Assembly (NCBI GenBank): GCA_047967505.1
Contig: CM106538.1
Source: Dipteris shenzhenensis
Lineage: Eukaryota; Polypodiophyta; Polypodiopsida; Gleicheniales
Reading direction: 5' to 3' (one strand)
Length of the DNA stretch: 64,000 bases
The notes below the pieces were generated by a model. That model worked only from the letters and a program-made list of their open reading frames with translations, was not told the origin of the DNA and did not search any database. Positions 10,504 through 20,989 of this stretch are shown here, one piece after another (position 1 is the first letter of the stretch; each line of letters begins with the position of its first letter). The translations under genes and the position numbers were made by a program.

Positions 10504-11040
10504 CTATTGCCATTGCTGTCTTCTCTCTGTTTTCGTTAATAATTTACAACAAGCAGGTCTCCTCTTCTGTTGTCCACATTTTGTAACTTCTTTTAGTACT
10601 TGTTGAGACAAGCGGGGAAATAGTGTGCGGTTGCATCGATTTATTGAGTAAGATTCCTTTCTTTCTCTTGCTGAAGGAAGGCCAACGTTAAAGAGGGAGA
10701 CGATATTTCCATTAATGGACTCAAGAACCTTAAAAGAGTCATTGAACCTAGTGTGGAAGAAGTGTATACACTTACAGAGGAACTCATTTGAATTTACGAT
10801 ATTGTGTAAAAGGGTTTCAATGTTTAATCCAGACATGGAAGTAATTTCTATTGGCAATACAATGTCGTGGTTGTTTAGGCTTTCTGCTTGTTCGATGAAA
10901 TTGGGGTTCATATAGCGTATAAGCATTTGCAACAACGCGTTGTACAAAGCGTTCATGCAAGAAATGATATTAGTATTGTTTGGGTATGTATTATGGGAGC
11001 CAATGTCCAACTTGAAATTGAGCTTCTCTAGTGTTGCCAT
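10504..11040 (-). CDS. Unidentified 178-residue ORF
   Basis: An uninterrupted minus-strand frame runs from ATG 11040 (MATLEKLNFKL...). The first 120 residues look protein-like, with alternating hydrophobic and polar residues. The last third is Arg/Lys/Gln-rich and may be read-through. I do not recognise a family and see no signal peptide or membrane segment. It lies about 0.9 kb from the start of the Helentron and points away from it, close to another unidentified spliced fragment (11365-11660). It may be an accessory or captured gene of that element, a host gene exon, or chance. An AATG-type start context is the only reason for the chosen start. Confidence 0.3.
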   Translation of the reverse strand: MATLEKLNFKLDIGSHNTYPNNTNIISCMNALYNALLQMLIRYMNPNFIEQAESLNNHDIVLPIEITSMSGLNIETLLHNIVNSNEFLCKCIHFFHTRFNDSFKVLESINGNIVSLFNVGLPSARERKESYSINRCNRTLFPRLSQQVLKEVTKCGQQKRRPACCKLLTKTERRQQWQ

Positions 11041-11111
11041 TTTACACTAGTAAAGAGAATGTTCTTGCAAATCCAAGCGAGGCCCTTTTTTAAAATGTAT
11101 ATATAAATATA

Positions 11112-11131
11112 TGTGTGTGTGTGTGTGTGTG
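11112..11131. repeat. (TG)10 microsatellite
   Basis: Ten uninterrupted TG units, flanked on the left by AT-rich DNA. Confidence 0.95.
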
Positions 11132-11364
11132 AACAAGAGAGTATATGCAAAGAAAGCACCAAGTGTATTTACATTCAAAAATGGTTTTGGAACTCTTTTT
11201 CGTTGCATTAGTAAATCCAAAAGAAGAACATGTGTTGACTCATTTAGTAAGAGGTGAAAAATGGAAATAAATGTTGAGAGTGACTTTTATGAAAACCTAG
11301 ACCAAAATAGAGTTGGACTTTGCACTCTAAACAATTTAGAAATTATTACACATAGCAGCAAACG

Positions 11365-11660
11365 CTAATTTGCAAAACTGAAGTAGTTGGGAAAAATTGT
11401 GATTTCAAAATCAGATTCGTCCTCAACAAACGGGGGCTCGATATCCATGTCTATCCTGCATCGCATTGTCAAAAGACACCCTTTGATGCGTACCTCTTTT
11501 TGAACTGGGGAAAAGAAAAATTTGAGTATTTATTGACACAGTGGTGGTTGTATGCTGCTTTCACTCAAAGTGCAAGAAAGAAAATCACCTTCAACATAAG
11601 CCTGCTCCGCAGCGGCGTGGAAAACACTCTTCAAAGTTTTCTTAGTACTTTTCTAGATGC
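11365..11660 (-). CDS. Unidentified two-exon coding fragment
   Basis: On the minus strand a frame ending in FHAAAEQAYVE meets a donor (GAAG|GTGATT, intron from 11588). An 84-base, T-rich intron ends in TTTTCCCCAG (11505). The next exon, 11504-11365, encodes 45 residues in the joined frame (KEVRIKGCLL... EDESDFEITIFPNYF) before a TAG at 11367-11365. Frame continuity across the intron and the clean acceptor argue for a real gene end, but I do not recognise the protein. The 5' part is not resolved: a TAG lies just upstream near 11650, so either another acceptor lies there or the fragment is broken. Host gene end or Helentron-captured fragment are both possible. Confidence 0.35.
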
Positions 11661-11949
11661 GCAAGTTCTTCAACAATGACCCATCTTTTCTTGCTGGGTT
11701 GGTGGGCGCTAGGATGAGAGGGAGGGACATGGATAGTCGAAAGTGGAGCAAGCCAAGTAGTTTTCAGTTTGCACTCACCAGATATTGAGTGCCTTCTTGC
11801 ACAAACAACCCCATGCCCCATCCCCAACCCACGCAGAAAATGAAGCAAGCCAAAAGGAAAAGGGAACATGGCTTCACAAGCATAACATTGCCAACATCAG
11901 AAGCCCCAAAAACATACCCCAAAAAAAATCAACGACACTCCAAGCTATG
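11661..11949. other. Short spacer before the Helentron coding region
   Basis: A minus-strand open frame (11642-11869) and a plus-strand one (11785-11973) overlap here without recognisable domains. A Helentron 5' terminus may lie in this stretch, but no diagnostic end was seen. Confidence 0.3.
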
Positions 11950-12906
11950 AACGTGGTTGCTGTGGTTGCCTGACATTCCACAACAAACTGAGGACAGCCA
12001 CAAAAGCACATGAAGAGTTCATGAAAGAGCAACTACTATGGCCTAAAAATATTCCTTTCGAGAATACCTCCCTATGCTCGCTATGCCACGAGCACTTGGC
12101 AAGGCACTGCACACCTAAGTTTTTGCATCAAATGATACCATTTGCAACTCTAGTGCACCACACTTCAAGGTTAAACAAGGTCAAGGAAAGGCTAATCTTA
12201 GTAAGAATCCCATTCGTGCAAATCCATGAGTTGACCTACAAAGGCCAGCTTGGCCTGCATGGTAGTGATATCAATGTATTCGCAGACGTTGAAAGAGCTC
12301 AAAAATCTTGCCCCTATTTATCGACAGCGCAACCATTTTGGTGGCAATAAAGAGAAAGATGCAATACAAACACAACTTTGCAACTGGCTTGGTCCGACCA
12401 ATAACGACGATGAAAACGCTGAAAGAGATGTTAGAAACACCTCTGTACGAGGAAAACAATGTGCAACTGAACAAGCTATGACTCGAGCACATCAACCAGT
12501 GCAAGACACGAACGGAACTGGTGCACCCAATGATGACTTTGAAAACAATAGCACCAGCGAAAGCAATGACGGCAACATTGATACTGACACACTTGTACAT
12601 GGCATATATACTTCACAACAAGTTGTCGATTTCAATGACAAAATAATTGCCGTAGCACCATCCAAAGGATTCTACCCACTAGGCCTTTTCTATGACAAAC
12701 ATTGCGAAGAACTTTCTTTCCCAAAACTTTTTTATGGACACAAGCGCGTGTACGAAACAACACGATCACGAACCTTCCAAGACATAGTGAAGTGGGAACT
12801 AAAACGTAAAGATCATCGATGCGCACTCTCAATTGAGAATTTGTTCTTCAAAACAATGAAGGTACTCGTAAAGCAAGTTGTTGGCTCAAGCTGGGTGAGG
12901 ATGTGA
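11950..12906 (+). pseudogene. Helentron N-terminal region
   Basis: Reading from about 11950 gives a Cys-rich start (CCGCLTFHN), then a frame at 12021-12350 with CSLCHEHLAR, RIPFVQIHEL and VINVFADV-like blocks as in the DUF6570 region of Helitrons. The next frame (12250-12906) is acidic and low-complexity, then enters the Helitron-like N block with LSFPKLFYG and DIVKWELKRKDHRC. A frameshift near 12300-12350 joins the two frames. Function in the family is not well established; it is probably part of the large Rep-Hel protein. Confidence 0.75.
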
Positions 12907-13793
12907 AAAGGACAACTTCAAGGAATTTGTTTGCAGGCAAGAACAGCTTGGTAGACACAAACATTGAACAACTACTACACTCAAAAATAGGGTACCGAGA
13001 CTTCACCACGTTGCACACATCAGCAGACTATAAGCAAAAACTAAAAAGAAATGCTTTTGCAATGCTAAGGCAGCTCGGGCCTCCCACCTTTTTCGGCACT
13101 TTTTCAGCAGCGGAAAAATGCTGGGAGCCATTACTAGAATGTCTAGGAAAACTACGTGCCAAAACTAGCGATAACAGTAACAACACACTACCAAAAACAA
13201 TACAGACCTTTAACCCAATTACAACAGCAAGGTACTATGCACACAAATTACAAGCGTTGAAAACCCTATTACGACAAGATAAAGACATCCTTGGCAAAAT
13301 CAATGATTTTTTCTTCGTTATTAAATTCCAAAACTATGGAAGCTAGCATGATCATGGCTTGCTATGGGCAGACCAAGCACCGATATATGGTCGATCCACC
13401 ATGGAAAAAGTACAAAACTACATAGATAAGTACATAACTTCAAACAACTCACAACTTACGACAACACTTGAGGACATCCAACACCATAGTCATCGAAAAA
13501 CGTGTACAAAGAAGACAAAGACTTGCCGTTTCGGGTTTCCATCCTCCAACAAGGGACCAAAGATACTACTACCTCTCGAAAAAGAAGCCCACAAGAGCAA
13601 ACGTAGAGTAGCCTTCAAATCATTATCGGCCATACTACTAGAACAAGAAACACTAGGACTAACCTACAACATGTTCTTACAACGTCTAAACATGCATGAA
13701 GAAAAATATATTCTTGCTCTTAGATCTAACATATCTGAACCTACTGGAAAAGGCAACCAAAAGACGTCAACACAAACAATTTTAACCCGATAA
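12903..13793 (+). pseudogene. Helentron Rep (HUH nuclease) domain
   Basis: The 12903-13346 frame has the conserved MLRQLGPPTFFGTFSAAE block of the Helitron-like N domain and ends in FFVIKFQNYGS. A TAG at 13344-13346 then sits directly before the HUH pair, codons His-Asp-His at 13347-13355, followed by GLLW. The same frame continues to the catalytic-Tyr region (YIDKYI, near 13419) and the HRKTCTKKTKTCRFGFP metal-binding block. HUH nucleases nick and join single strands in rolling-circle transposition. The stop beside the HUH motif and a later frame change at about 13790 mean no active Rep is made. Confidence 0.85.
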
Positions 13794-14720
13794 TTTCAAG
13801 ACTCTAGGAAGCAAACACAGATATCAATTCATGCTAAACCCACACGGCATAGCATAGTATTGCACGTCTTACATAACCAAAATTGGCAAAGAGACGAACG
13901 ACACAGTCAATGCAACTATCACATATAGTATTGAAAACAACATCGCTGCAAATGAGCAAATTCGAAAGGTAGGCAATGCAATCTTCAATACGCAACATAT
14001 AAGCTCGCAACAAGCAGTGTACATATGCCTGTCACTTCCCCTCAACAGCACAACTAGAGAATTTTCATACATCAATACAAGCACATCAGATGAAAGGAAT
14101 TTGCTACTAAAATGAAGATTAGAACTGCTAAAACTAGAGCCGATGAGTACTGACATTTTCTTTGACGATATTATAACCCACTATCGCAAGAGAAGCAGCA
14201 AATTGAGTGATATATGCTTAGCATACTTTGCAAGTGCATTCACAATACCAAAATGGAACATACGTGCAAGGCAAAGGCAACAAATAATAAGGTATCGCAA
14301 GAGAAGCAGCAAATTGAGTGATATATGCTTAGCATACTTTGCAAGTGCATTCACAATACAAAAATGGAACATACGTGCAAGGCAAAGGCAACAAATAAGG
14401 CAACAATTACAACAAGAACACCAAACTAGAAGAACATTATAGAGAACTTTGCTTGCTATACTTACATTTTGCAGACACTGAGCATGCACTTGGTGAACAA
14501 AGCCAAACATGGCATGACATGTATGTTGCAAACAATGAAACCATTGAGGCAAATGAGGCCATCTTCAACAAAATGCTTTCTTACCCCCCACTACTACCAG
14601 CAAACAACTCCATCAAAATAACTACAGCAACGACCACTTCAACAAGCACAACAGAATCTCACAAGTTTGATCTTGCAAAAGAGATGACAGAAAGAAACAC
14701 AAAACCTCAATTGGCCTTTG
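13794..14720 (+). pseudogene. Helentron linker between Rep and helicase
   Basis: The frame reads typical Helitron blocks: SYITKIGKE, then VGNAIFNTQHISSQQAVYICLSLPL, then FSYINTSTSDERNLLLK, broken by a TAG near 13859 and another stop near 14114. The following YRKRSSKLSDICLAYFASAF block appears twice because of a 111-bp in-frame duplication. The 14453-14700 stretch is low-complexity and may be a weakly conserved spacer. Residue strings here are excerpts; the protein is broken. Confidence 0.75.
14182..14403 (+). repeat. 111-bp in-frame tandem duplication in the Helentron ORF
   Basis: TATCGCAAGAGAAGCAGC occurs at 14182 and 14293. The two units are almost identical over 111 bp, exactly 37 codons, so the duplication preserves frame. 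High identity between the units compared with the decay of the ORF suggests it happened late or is kept similar by exchange. Confidence 0.9.
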
Positions 14721-16200
14721 CACAACAACGCAACAACCAAATACTACCAAACAAGGTTTACTACAATATGTTACAATACACAAACAACAACCAAAGAAAA
14801 ATCATTGACGACATCATGCTGAAAAAAAGGATACATCCAAAAGAAAAATCAAATTGTCTCTCTCCGAAAACGCTAGTTCAGGAAAAACTTTCACAACATT
14901 GCTCATTATGCAAGCATTACAACAAACATATCTTCACAAGGACACAACAAATGCTAACTTGCCTCATGCACTCCTACTGGCATGCACAGGAAAAGCGGCA
15001 AGAGGAATTAACGAGAGCACAATACATGCCACATTGCACCTGCCACTACTGACAAGCACATACACTAGCTTATATGCAGAAAAGTTGCAAGCACTTATTG
15101 CCCTGTACAAAAATGTAGAACTTTTGGTAATAGATGAGATTTCTTTGGTAGGGCTAAACACATTTATAGCAGTGGATATGCGCATGCGTGAAATAAAACA
15201 CAATCACGACGAGCCTTTCAGAGGTATTGACATCTTGCTTGCAGGAGACCTGTGCCAAGTTAGTACTGTAAGAGACAATTGGGTTTTCTCACAACATTGG
15301 AGAGGGACATCACTATTAGGTTCTTGATGGGAGGCAGAAATCTAATATTACGAATTAAACCAACCAATGCAACAAGAAGAAGGACCCTTTCTTCAATTGC
15401 TAAACAAAATACGTGTGGGAAACAAACAAAAGAAGATATTGCATTACTTAACAAAACATACACTAAACATATACCCAACAAGCACCAAATACTGCACCTA
15501 TACTACACTAATGCAGAAGAAGATAAACACAACAATTATGTCTTTCAAACACTTCAAGCACTACCAGAAATCCTAAAAGCAGTAGACCATAAACACAGAA
15601 CATGCAACAAAACAATAAGCATCCCAACAAACCCCATGGGAATAGCACGGCTCCACATAGAGCTCAAACTAAAACAAGATATGATTGTCAAACTATGCTC
15701 GAGGAACTTGGACATTGCCGATGGCATTGCCAATGGGGCAGACAAAACTTTTAAAGGTTCAAACTTGGAACACAAGCCACTAGTAATATGGATTGAATTT
15801 GCTGACAAAAAAATAAGAGAAAGAACGCACAAAGAAAATAGAGACCTATACAATAGTAGCAACGAACAGAACTAGACACCAATTACACAAATAACAAGAG
15901 AGTTCCAAATAGGGAAAACCCACTTAAACAGCGCATGCAGAAAGCAGTTCCCAATATAGCCAACGTCCGCTAGAACGATACATTGTTCGCAAGGCCTCAC
16001 CATGGATGCACTAGCATTTGATCCTTCTAATGTACGAGCTCATGGGCTTATTTACACAACCCTCTCGCGTATCAAAAATGCACAAAATTTATACCTATTA
16101 TGCAAAATAGAGCAAAACATGGTAAGAGTTGACCTAATTGTCCTGCACGAGATTGAAAGACTACAAACATAGAGCATGGGAGTTCAAAAAAACGTTTCTC
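14721..16200 (+). pseudogene. Helentron PIF1-like SF1B helicase
   Basis: Signature blocks are present in order: an N-terminal YYNMLQYTNNNQRKIIDDI block; Walker A as ENASSGKTF (14866-14892, the second Gly of the usual G-x-A-G-x-G-K-T changed); Walker B as LLVIDEISLVG (about 15121-15153); ILLAGDLCQVS (about 15230-15265); the RNLDIADGIANGA block (15705-15745); and the C-terminal HCSQG... HGLIYTTLSRIKNAQNLYLL block (15985-16100). Frames change at about 14860, 15280 and 15880, and a TAG interrupts the C-terminal part near 15957. In active elements this domain unwinds DNA during rolling-circle transfer. Confidence 0.85.
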
Positions 16201-16254
16201 ACAATTTAGCACAGCAGCAAAGGGACGTTGCAAAGCTTGAGCACACGCTCTTTT

Positions 16255-16850
16255 CATTATAAACACAAACCCGACATTAAAAACACATTCACGACCATGC
16301 AAGCCTCCATACTTTGCCTACAAGAGACCAAAAACTACTCCTCGCAAGACATTGACTTACCAGGTTTCGATAACAGTAACTCAACACACGGCCAAGGCCT
16401 GACCACATACTTCACAAAAAAATACCAACCAATTCAGACACAAAGAATTTACATGCAAGCATCAAATACCTAGTCATGACTCTGCAAGAACGATCAAGCA
16501 AACAACTCATTGTCATAAACATTTACAAACCCGCACATGTAAAAACATACGCCCTAATAAATATATTGCAAGGACTATATAACAACATTCCATTAAACAT
16601 AGAAACATACACTATGGGGAACTTCAATATTGACTACAACTTAAACAATAAAAACAAAACTGAATTGATACAATTAATGCTACAAAACAATATTGAACAA
16701 CTTATTACAGAACCAACAACAATCTATGGATCCACTATTGACCACATATGGGCAAGGACAACAATAAACAACAACACGCATGGAACATGTTATGCATATT
16801 CGTCGGACCACTCAATAATTCATACTTCCGTCCAAGAGTCCACCCCCCCA
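16255..16850 (+). pseudogene. Helentron C-terminal apurinic-type endonuclease domain
   Basis: The frame shows the EEP-family series: ASILCLQETKN (Glu at about 16324), a GLTTYFTKK block, VINIYKP, then MGNFNIDYN (16614-16640), STIDHIWA (16730-16755) and SSDHSIIH (16799-16822). The canonical GDFN Asp is Asn here, which would impair catalysis. A TAG near 16471 splits the domain. It directly follows the helicase in the same direction and has no reverse transcriptase behind it, so it is the Helentron endonuclease rather than a LINE remnant, although Helentron endonucleases are thought to have been acquired from non-LTR elements. Confidence 0.8.
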
Positions 16851-16879
16851 AAAAAAATAAGGGCAGGCCACATGAACAT

Positions 16880-17400
16880 TGTTCATCTTGTTTTCTTGGG
16901 TAAATATGCAAGCTTTTATTAGGGGGGGTCAATCCCAAAAAAAAGACCCTGTACAAAAAGTGGCCAAATGTGGACTCACAACCTGAGGCCCACTCTCAAA
17001 GAGCACACTGACACACCAAGAGTATAGATTTAAACCACCAAAGAGGAGGCAAACACTATTAGATAAACCAACCACCTTGGAAAGGTCAAGAAGAGAGCAT
17101 TGAATTGATCTAAGGATCCAGCTCTCTCTATAACCCACATTCAAACTATCTTTGAACACTATTTGATTCCTGGTTAACCAGATAGCATCATAGACAGATC
17201 CTCTTATGTATGACCAACACGCCTTCAACGTTGACGAGCATCCCAATGCATCGCCCAATAAAGCTAACCTCCAATTTGATCTCACTGAATCTGGACCTAA
17301 CCGCCGCCAACTCAAAACCCCTCGGGAGCTATGATCAATGAGGGATATTAGAGAAGAGATAGTGAAGGAGAATGTAAACATGTGGAAACTTGCAAACAAA
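16880..17400 (-). pseudogene. 5'-truncated LINE (L1 clade), C-terminal end of ORF2
   Basis: The minus-strand frame 17399-16929 contains WRRLGPDSVRSNWRLALLG and IWLTRNQIVFKDS, matching the C-terminal part of plant L1 ORF2 behind the zf-RVT knuckle. It ends in a 3' UTR with AATAAAAGC and an A-rich phrase near 16880-16900. The 5' truncation and tail are typical of target-primed reverse transcription. It lies tail-to-tail against the Helentron endonuclease. Confidence 0.7.
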
Positions 17401-17690
17401 ACTATCTACCTTGGTGTGTGATTTAGTCAAAACTAAACAAACAAAACTATAAACCTTGGTGTTTGAAAAGAGAAATGTGTGGAAACTTGAATTTCAAAAT
17501 TTCTACCTTTTTTTAAACTATGAACCTTGTGTTTGAAAACACGAACGTGTGGAAACTTGAAAATTGTGTGAAAAGACAACCTTGTGTTTGAAAAGACAAA
17601 CATGTGGAAACTTGAAAAGTGTGAAAAGATAAACATGTGCGAAAAGGAAAACTTGTAGAAACTTGAATTTTTTTCCAAAAAAAAAAATTA
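17400..17690 (+). repeat. Degenerate 35-50 bp tandem repeat array
   Basis: The phrase CCTTGTGTTTGAAAAGACAAACATGTGGAAACTTGAA is repeated imperfectly about six times with variable spacing (the unit is described here, individual copies differ). On the minus strand it gives repeated FKHK/FPHV peptides, a by-product. Spacing and sequence are too irregular for a CRISPR-like array. Confidence 0.75.
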
Positions 17691-17808
17691 AAATGAGTTT
17701 CACTTTCATTTTCAATTTACTATTTTAATTTCTCAATTAAAAATTTTGGAATATAGTAGAAAAAGATACTAGGTGCTTGAAGTTAAGGTGTCCAAGCCTC
17801 TTATGCCA

Positions 17809-18285
17809 CAATGTATTGAGGTACACATCTTAATTTGAATGATTATTTGCAAGGGCTCTCTAAATTGGGACTACTCAATGTATTGAGGTATGCATCTTCA
17901 TTTGAATGATCATCTGCAAGGGCTCTCTAAATTGGGACTACTCATGACAACTTAAACATATGGCCAATCTTAGCACCTTTTGCAACGATGGATTGGGATT
18001 ATCAAGCTCTTTTATTGTGCACTTCCATGTCGCTTTTATCCTTTGCCAATAGATAGTAGATTCTATGCCATCATTGGAATACTCAATGTATTGAGGTATG
18101 CATCTTCATTTGAATGATCATCTGCAAGGGCTCTCTAAATTGGGACTACTCATGACAACTTAAACATATGGCCAATCTTAGCACCTTTTGCAACGATGGA
18201 TTGGGATTATCAAGCTCTTTTATTGTGCGCTTCCATGTCACTTTTATCCTTTGCCAATAGATAGTAGATTCTATGCCATCATTGT
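17809..18285 (+). repeat. 208-bp tandem duplication with a partial third copy
   Basis: CAATGTATTGAGG begins at 17809 (partial unit, about 67 bp), 17876 and 18084. The last two units are 208 bp apart and nearly identical, differing at a few positions (for example TGTGCACTTCC versus TGTGCGCTTCC). No coding content is evident. Confidence 0.9.
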
Positions 18286-19593
18286 TACATAGAATGCTTT
18301 TTTGTAGTACCTACATCTAGCTCAAGATACTCTTAAATGCTGAATGGGAGGAGAAGACACAAATTTTAGGGTTTTATAGTTTTGACTTGAGCAACCTTTG
18401 GAATTTCTAACAAGCACTTTCCTACTAAGATGTTGAAATAGAGAGACTCCAATGATCTCAACTCCTACTAACTAAAAGCATGAATCCAATTGGGTGCAAG
18501 AGAGTTGTTGGACTAGCAAAGCGCTTGATGTACCAAGCAAGCTTGCAATGAATTCAATAGGTGTAAATAAAACATTAGATTGTTGCCCAATAATATTGAA
18601 GATCCAATCAAGGTGCAAGCTAACAGCAAGGTAGGGAATCCACCAAATGAGGATACTAATCGCTTGAAGCTGATTGAGGTAGAGCTTACCTTTATGAAAG
18701 AGTAGGAAACTCCAAACTTGGAAGAAGATCCAAAATGGATGAATCCAAACTTACGATAGAAACCTACACCCTAACTACCTAGTATTTGCTTAGTAGCAAT
18801 TGCACCATCATGCAATCAGATGCTAAATGAAATTCAAAGTGTAGAAGGGTCAAATTTAAGATTAATAGAAGAAGTGTGCTTATTTAGGCATTGTGCACCA
18901 TGATGTAGGACATGTTCTTGAGTGATACAAGGAGGAGTGGTGCATCTACTCTCATGCCCCTCAATGTTTTAATGCCATGAGCTCTTAACCATTGATTGAG
19001 TAGACGAGAAGCCCACCATGAGCAGTGGACTAGGCAACCCTCATAAGGCATATGTAACAATGCTAAATCTTGACTCCTTATTGCATAGTTAAAGCAAAGG
19101 TACTCAAGGTCTTGAAGGCAACCTCTTTCCAATGGCATCTAGTTAGCTTGGTGCTATGCTTTGGATGCCCACACTTGAGTCAAAGAGAGAGAGTCGTGCT
19201 AGAGGCAAAGAGATACATAAAATGTACCGCTAAAAGGAACTCATCCTCATAGATCCCACCGCCACAATTTTGTTCTACCTCGATTGATGGCAAGAAACTT
19301 GCATGTGCTAGTTGTAATTACCCTCTCAACTTTGCCCCATGAGGGCACATGTGGCTGAAGCATGGAGATATTTTGACCTTTGAATGCCTACAAGTGAGGG
19401 GGAAAAGAAGCGAAGTTCCCTTTCAAGGTCAAGGATGCCAATCAAGGAGCATCTGCCAATTGGGTAAGGTCAAAGATGGTAGTACAACAATAATGTACCA
19501 TCATAAAGAGCACCTATGAAATCAAGTGTTTGTCTAATTGCATAGAGCATCCCGAATCCAATGAAAGAACTATTGATTTTGCATTCAATAAGC
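18286..19593. other. Unassigned repeat-derived DNA
   Basis: Only short open frames occur, for example 18884-19138 minus and 19070-19252 plus, which overlap. No domain, RNA or element end is recognised. Confidence 0.35.

Positions 19594-19646
<53 letters not shown>
19594..19646. repeat. (CATA)n-(TA)n compound microsatellite
   Basis: About six to seven CATA units pass directly into about 13 TA units. Confidence 0.95.
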
Positions 19647-19647
<1 letters not shown>

Positions 19648-20024
19648 GAGGTCAAAGGACACATGAAGAAAGATACCTATGCATTCTTAGTGCTTGCTCT
19701 AAGGAAACCTTTTGTTGTCTTCTTGTAGTCTATTGAGAGTATATTTCTTGTGCAAGCTTCAAGTAAGCAATCATCTAGCATCATCTTCTTGATGAAGGGA
19801 TATGCCAAAGACTCTTATTTTACACACATTGTTAGGAATCTAATGACATGGATTCATTGTTCTCAGTTTTTGGTGTGTTCACTTACAGATCAAGAGAGAG
19901 AGGTGTGACATAGTTTTGATGATTCGCGACTATATTCTTTGATGATTGTGAAACCTCTTGAGTCTTTGTACTCTTTCTTTTTATTCTTAGTACTCCTCTT
20001 TGTTGGTGCATTGATGTCTATTAT
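19647..20024. other. Unassigned DNA
   Basis: No coding or structural feature was recognised between the microsatellite and the minisatellite. Confidence 0.3.
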
Positions 20025-20310
20025 CACAATGTCAAGGTAGCTCAAGAAGAGAGGGGTGTTAATGGCATAAGTTGGAAAGGCAAGGTAGCTAAGGAAGAGA
20101 GGAGTGTTAATGGCACATACTCGCAACAATGGCAAGGTAGACAAGGAAGCAAGTGGTGTTCATGGTAGCTATGACAAGGTAGCTACCTAGGAAGAGAGGG
20201 TGTTGATTGCAGATGGTTAGCAATGGCAAGATAGCTATCTAAGTAGCATTGGTTAGCAATGGCAAGGTAGCATTGCATATGGTAGCAATGACAAGGTAGC
20301 TAAGAGATGT
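20025..20310 (+). repeat. Degenerate minisatellite (AAGGTAGCTA motif)
   Basis: AAGGTAGC(T)A followed by A/GGAAGAGAGG.GTGTTAATGG recurs at roughly 50-60 bp spacing, then breaks down into shorter AGCAATGGCAAGGTAGC repeats. The minus-strand open frame here (repeated INTPLFLSYL peptide) is a by-product. Confidence 0.8.
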
Positions 20311-20608
20311 CATAGGATTGAAACATATCCCATCCTTTCATAAGTAAATCTTTGGTAGTTCATACTACCAATATTTTGAGTGAAAGGGATAGCAAGTAGG
20401 TAGGCATTGTTGGATCCAAGCTTGAGGAGTCTTGCATGATTCTTCGCCTTTTACCAATCTCCCAAACAACCAAACCACATTGAGGTTACATGTTAATGGT
20501 TGTTCCTCTCCCCAATCATCCATGGACTTAGCAAGGCAAGTAGCATGTAGAGCTGAGAGGAGTGAGAGAGCAAAAGTGAGGGGAAAACAACCATCAAGCG
20601 TGTCAATT

Positions 20609-20760
20609 GTTACCCAATAGATGGAGACTAAAGGTCAAGGTGCAAGACATACTATTACATGAGAGCTAAATAGTAGTCTAGGTTTATCAAGTAGAATGAA
20701 TGACTATTGTCAAAGCATTTGTTTTTGGAAAAGATGGATGTCAAACTATTAAGGTCCTAC
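20609..20760 (+). repeat. Dispersed repeat, inverted relative to 9150-9299
   Basis: CCCAATAGATGGAGACTAAAGGT and the following 100 or so bases match the reverse complement of 9150-9299 with moderate divergence. It lies upstream of the LINE relic starting near 20990, so it may be LINE 5' DNA or a separate SINE-like copy. Confidence 0.55.
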
Positions 20761-20989
20761 AAGGCTTGGTTGGTGAGGTGATGAGCTTTGGTGCATGAGC
20801 AAGGATCCCTTATCATCTGGTTGTAGTTGTGTTCGTCAAACCAAGCACCCAAGATGGGCTAATTAGTCAAGTGAGGCATGTGAGTGATATGCACTGTTTG
20901 AGGGACAAAGGATACCTCGGCGTCGAGGGTTGAAGCGGGTTCCTGGGCAAATAGGCAAGTTGAGGACATTGGTGTTAAGGGTTGAGGGG

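Larger units (their letters stand above)
11950..16850 (+). mobile_element. Helentron-type rolling-circle transposon (Rep-helicase-endonuclease), decayed
   Basis: A single coding direction contains, in order: a Cys-rich N-terminus with a DUF6570-like region (11955-12350), the Helitron-like N domain (12600-13340), the HUH nuclease (13290-13560), a linker typical of Helitrons (13800-14450), a PIF1-family helicase (14740-16100), and an exonuclease-endonuclease-phosphatase domain (16270-16840). An endonuclease behind the helicase distinguishes Helentrons from canonical plant Helitrons. At least eight frame changes or stops make it inactive. The DNA is A-rich on this strand and unlike its neighbours. 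Termini could not be fixed; a LINE fragment follows at about 16880. Confidence 0.85.

Noticed and set aside
17400-17690. Repeated 30-50 bp units that could suggest a CRISPR-like array
   Set aside because: Units and spacers are irregular, the units themselves vary, there are no cas genes, and the window is eukaryotic.
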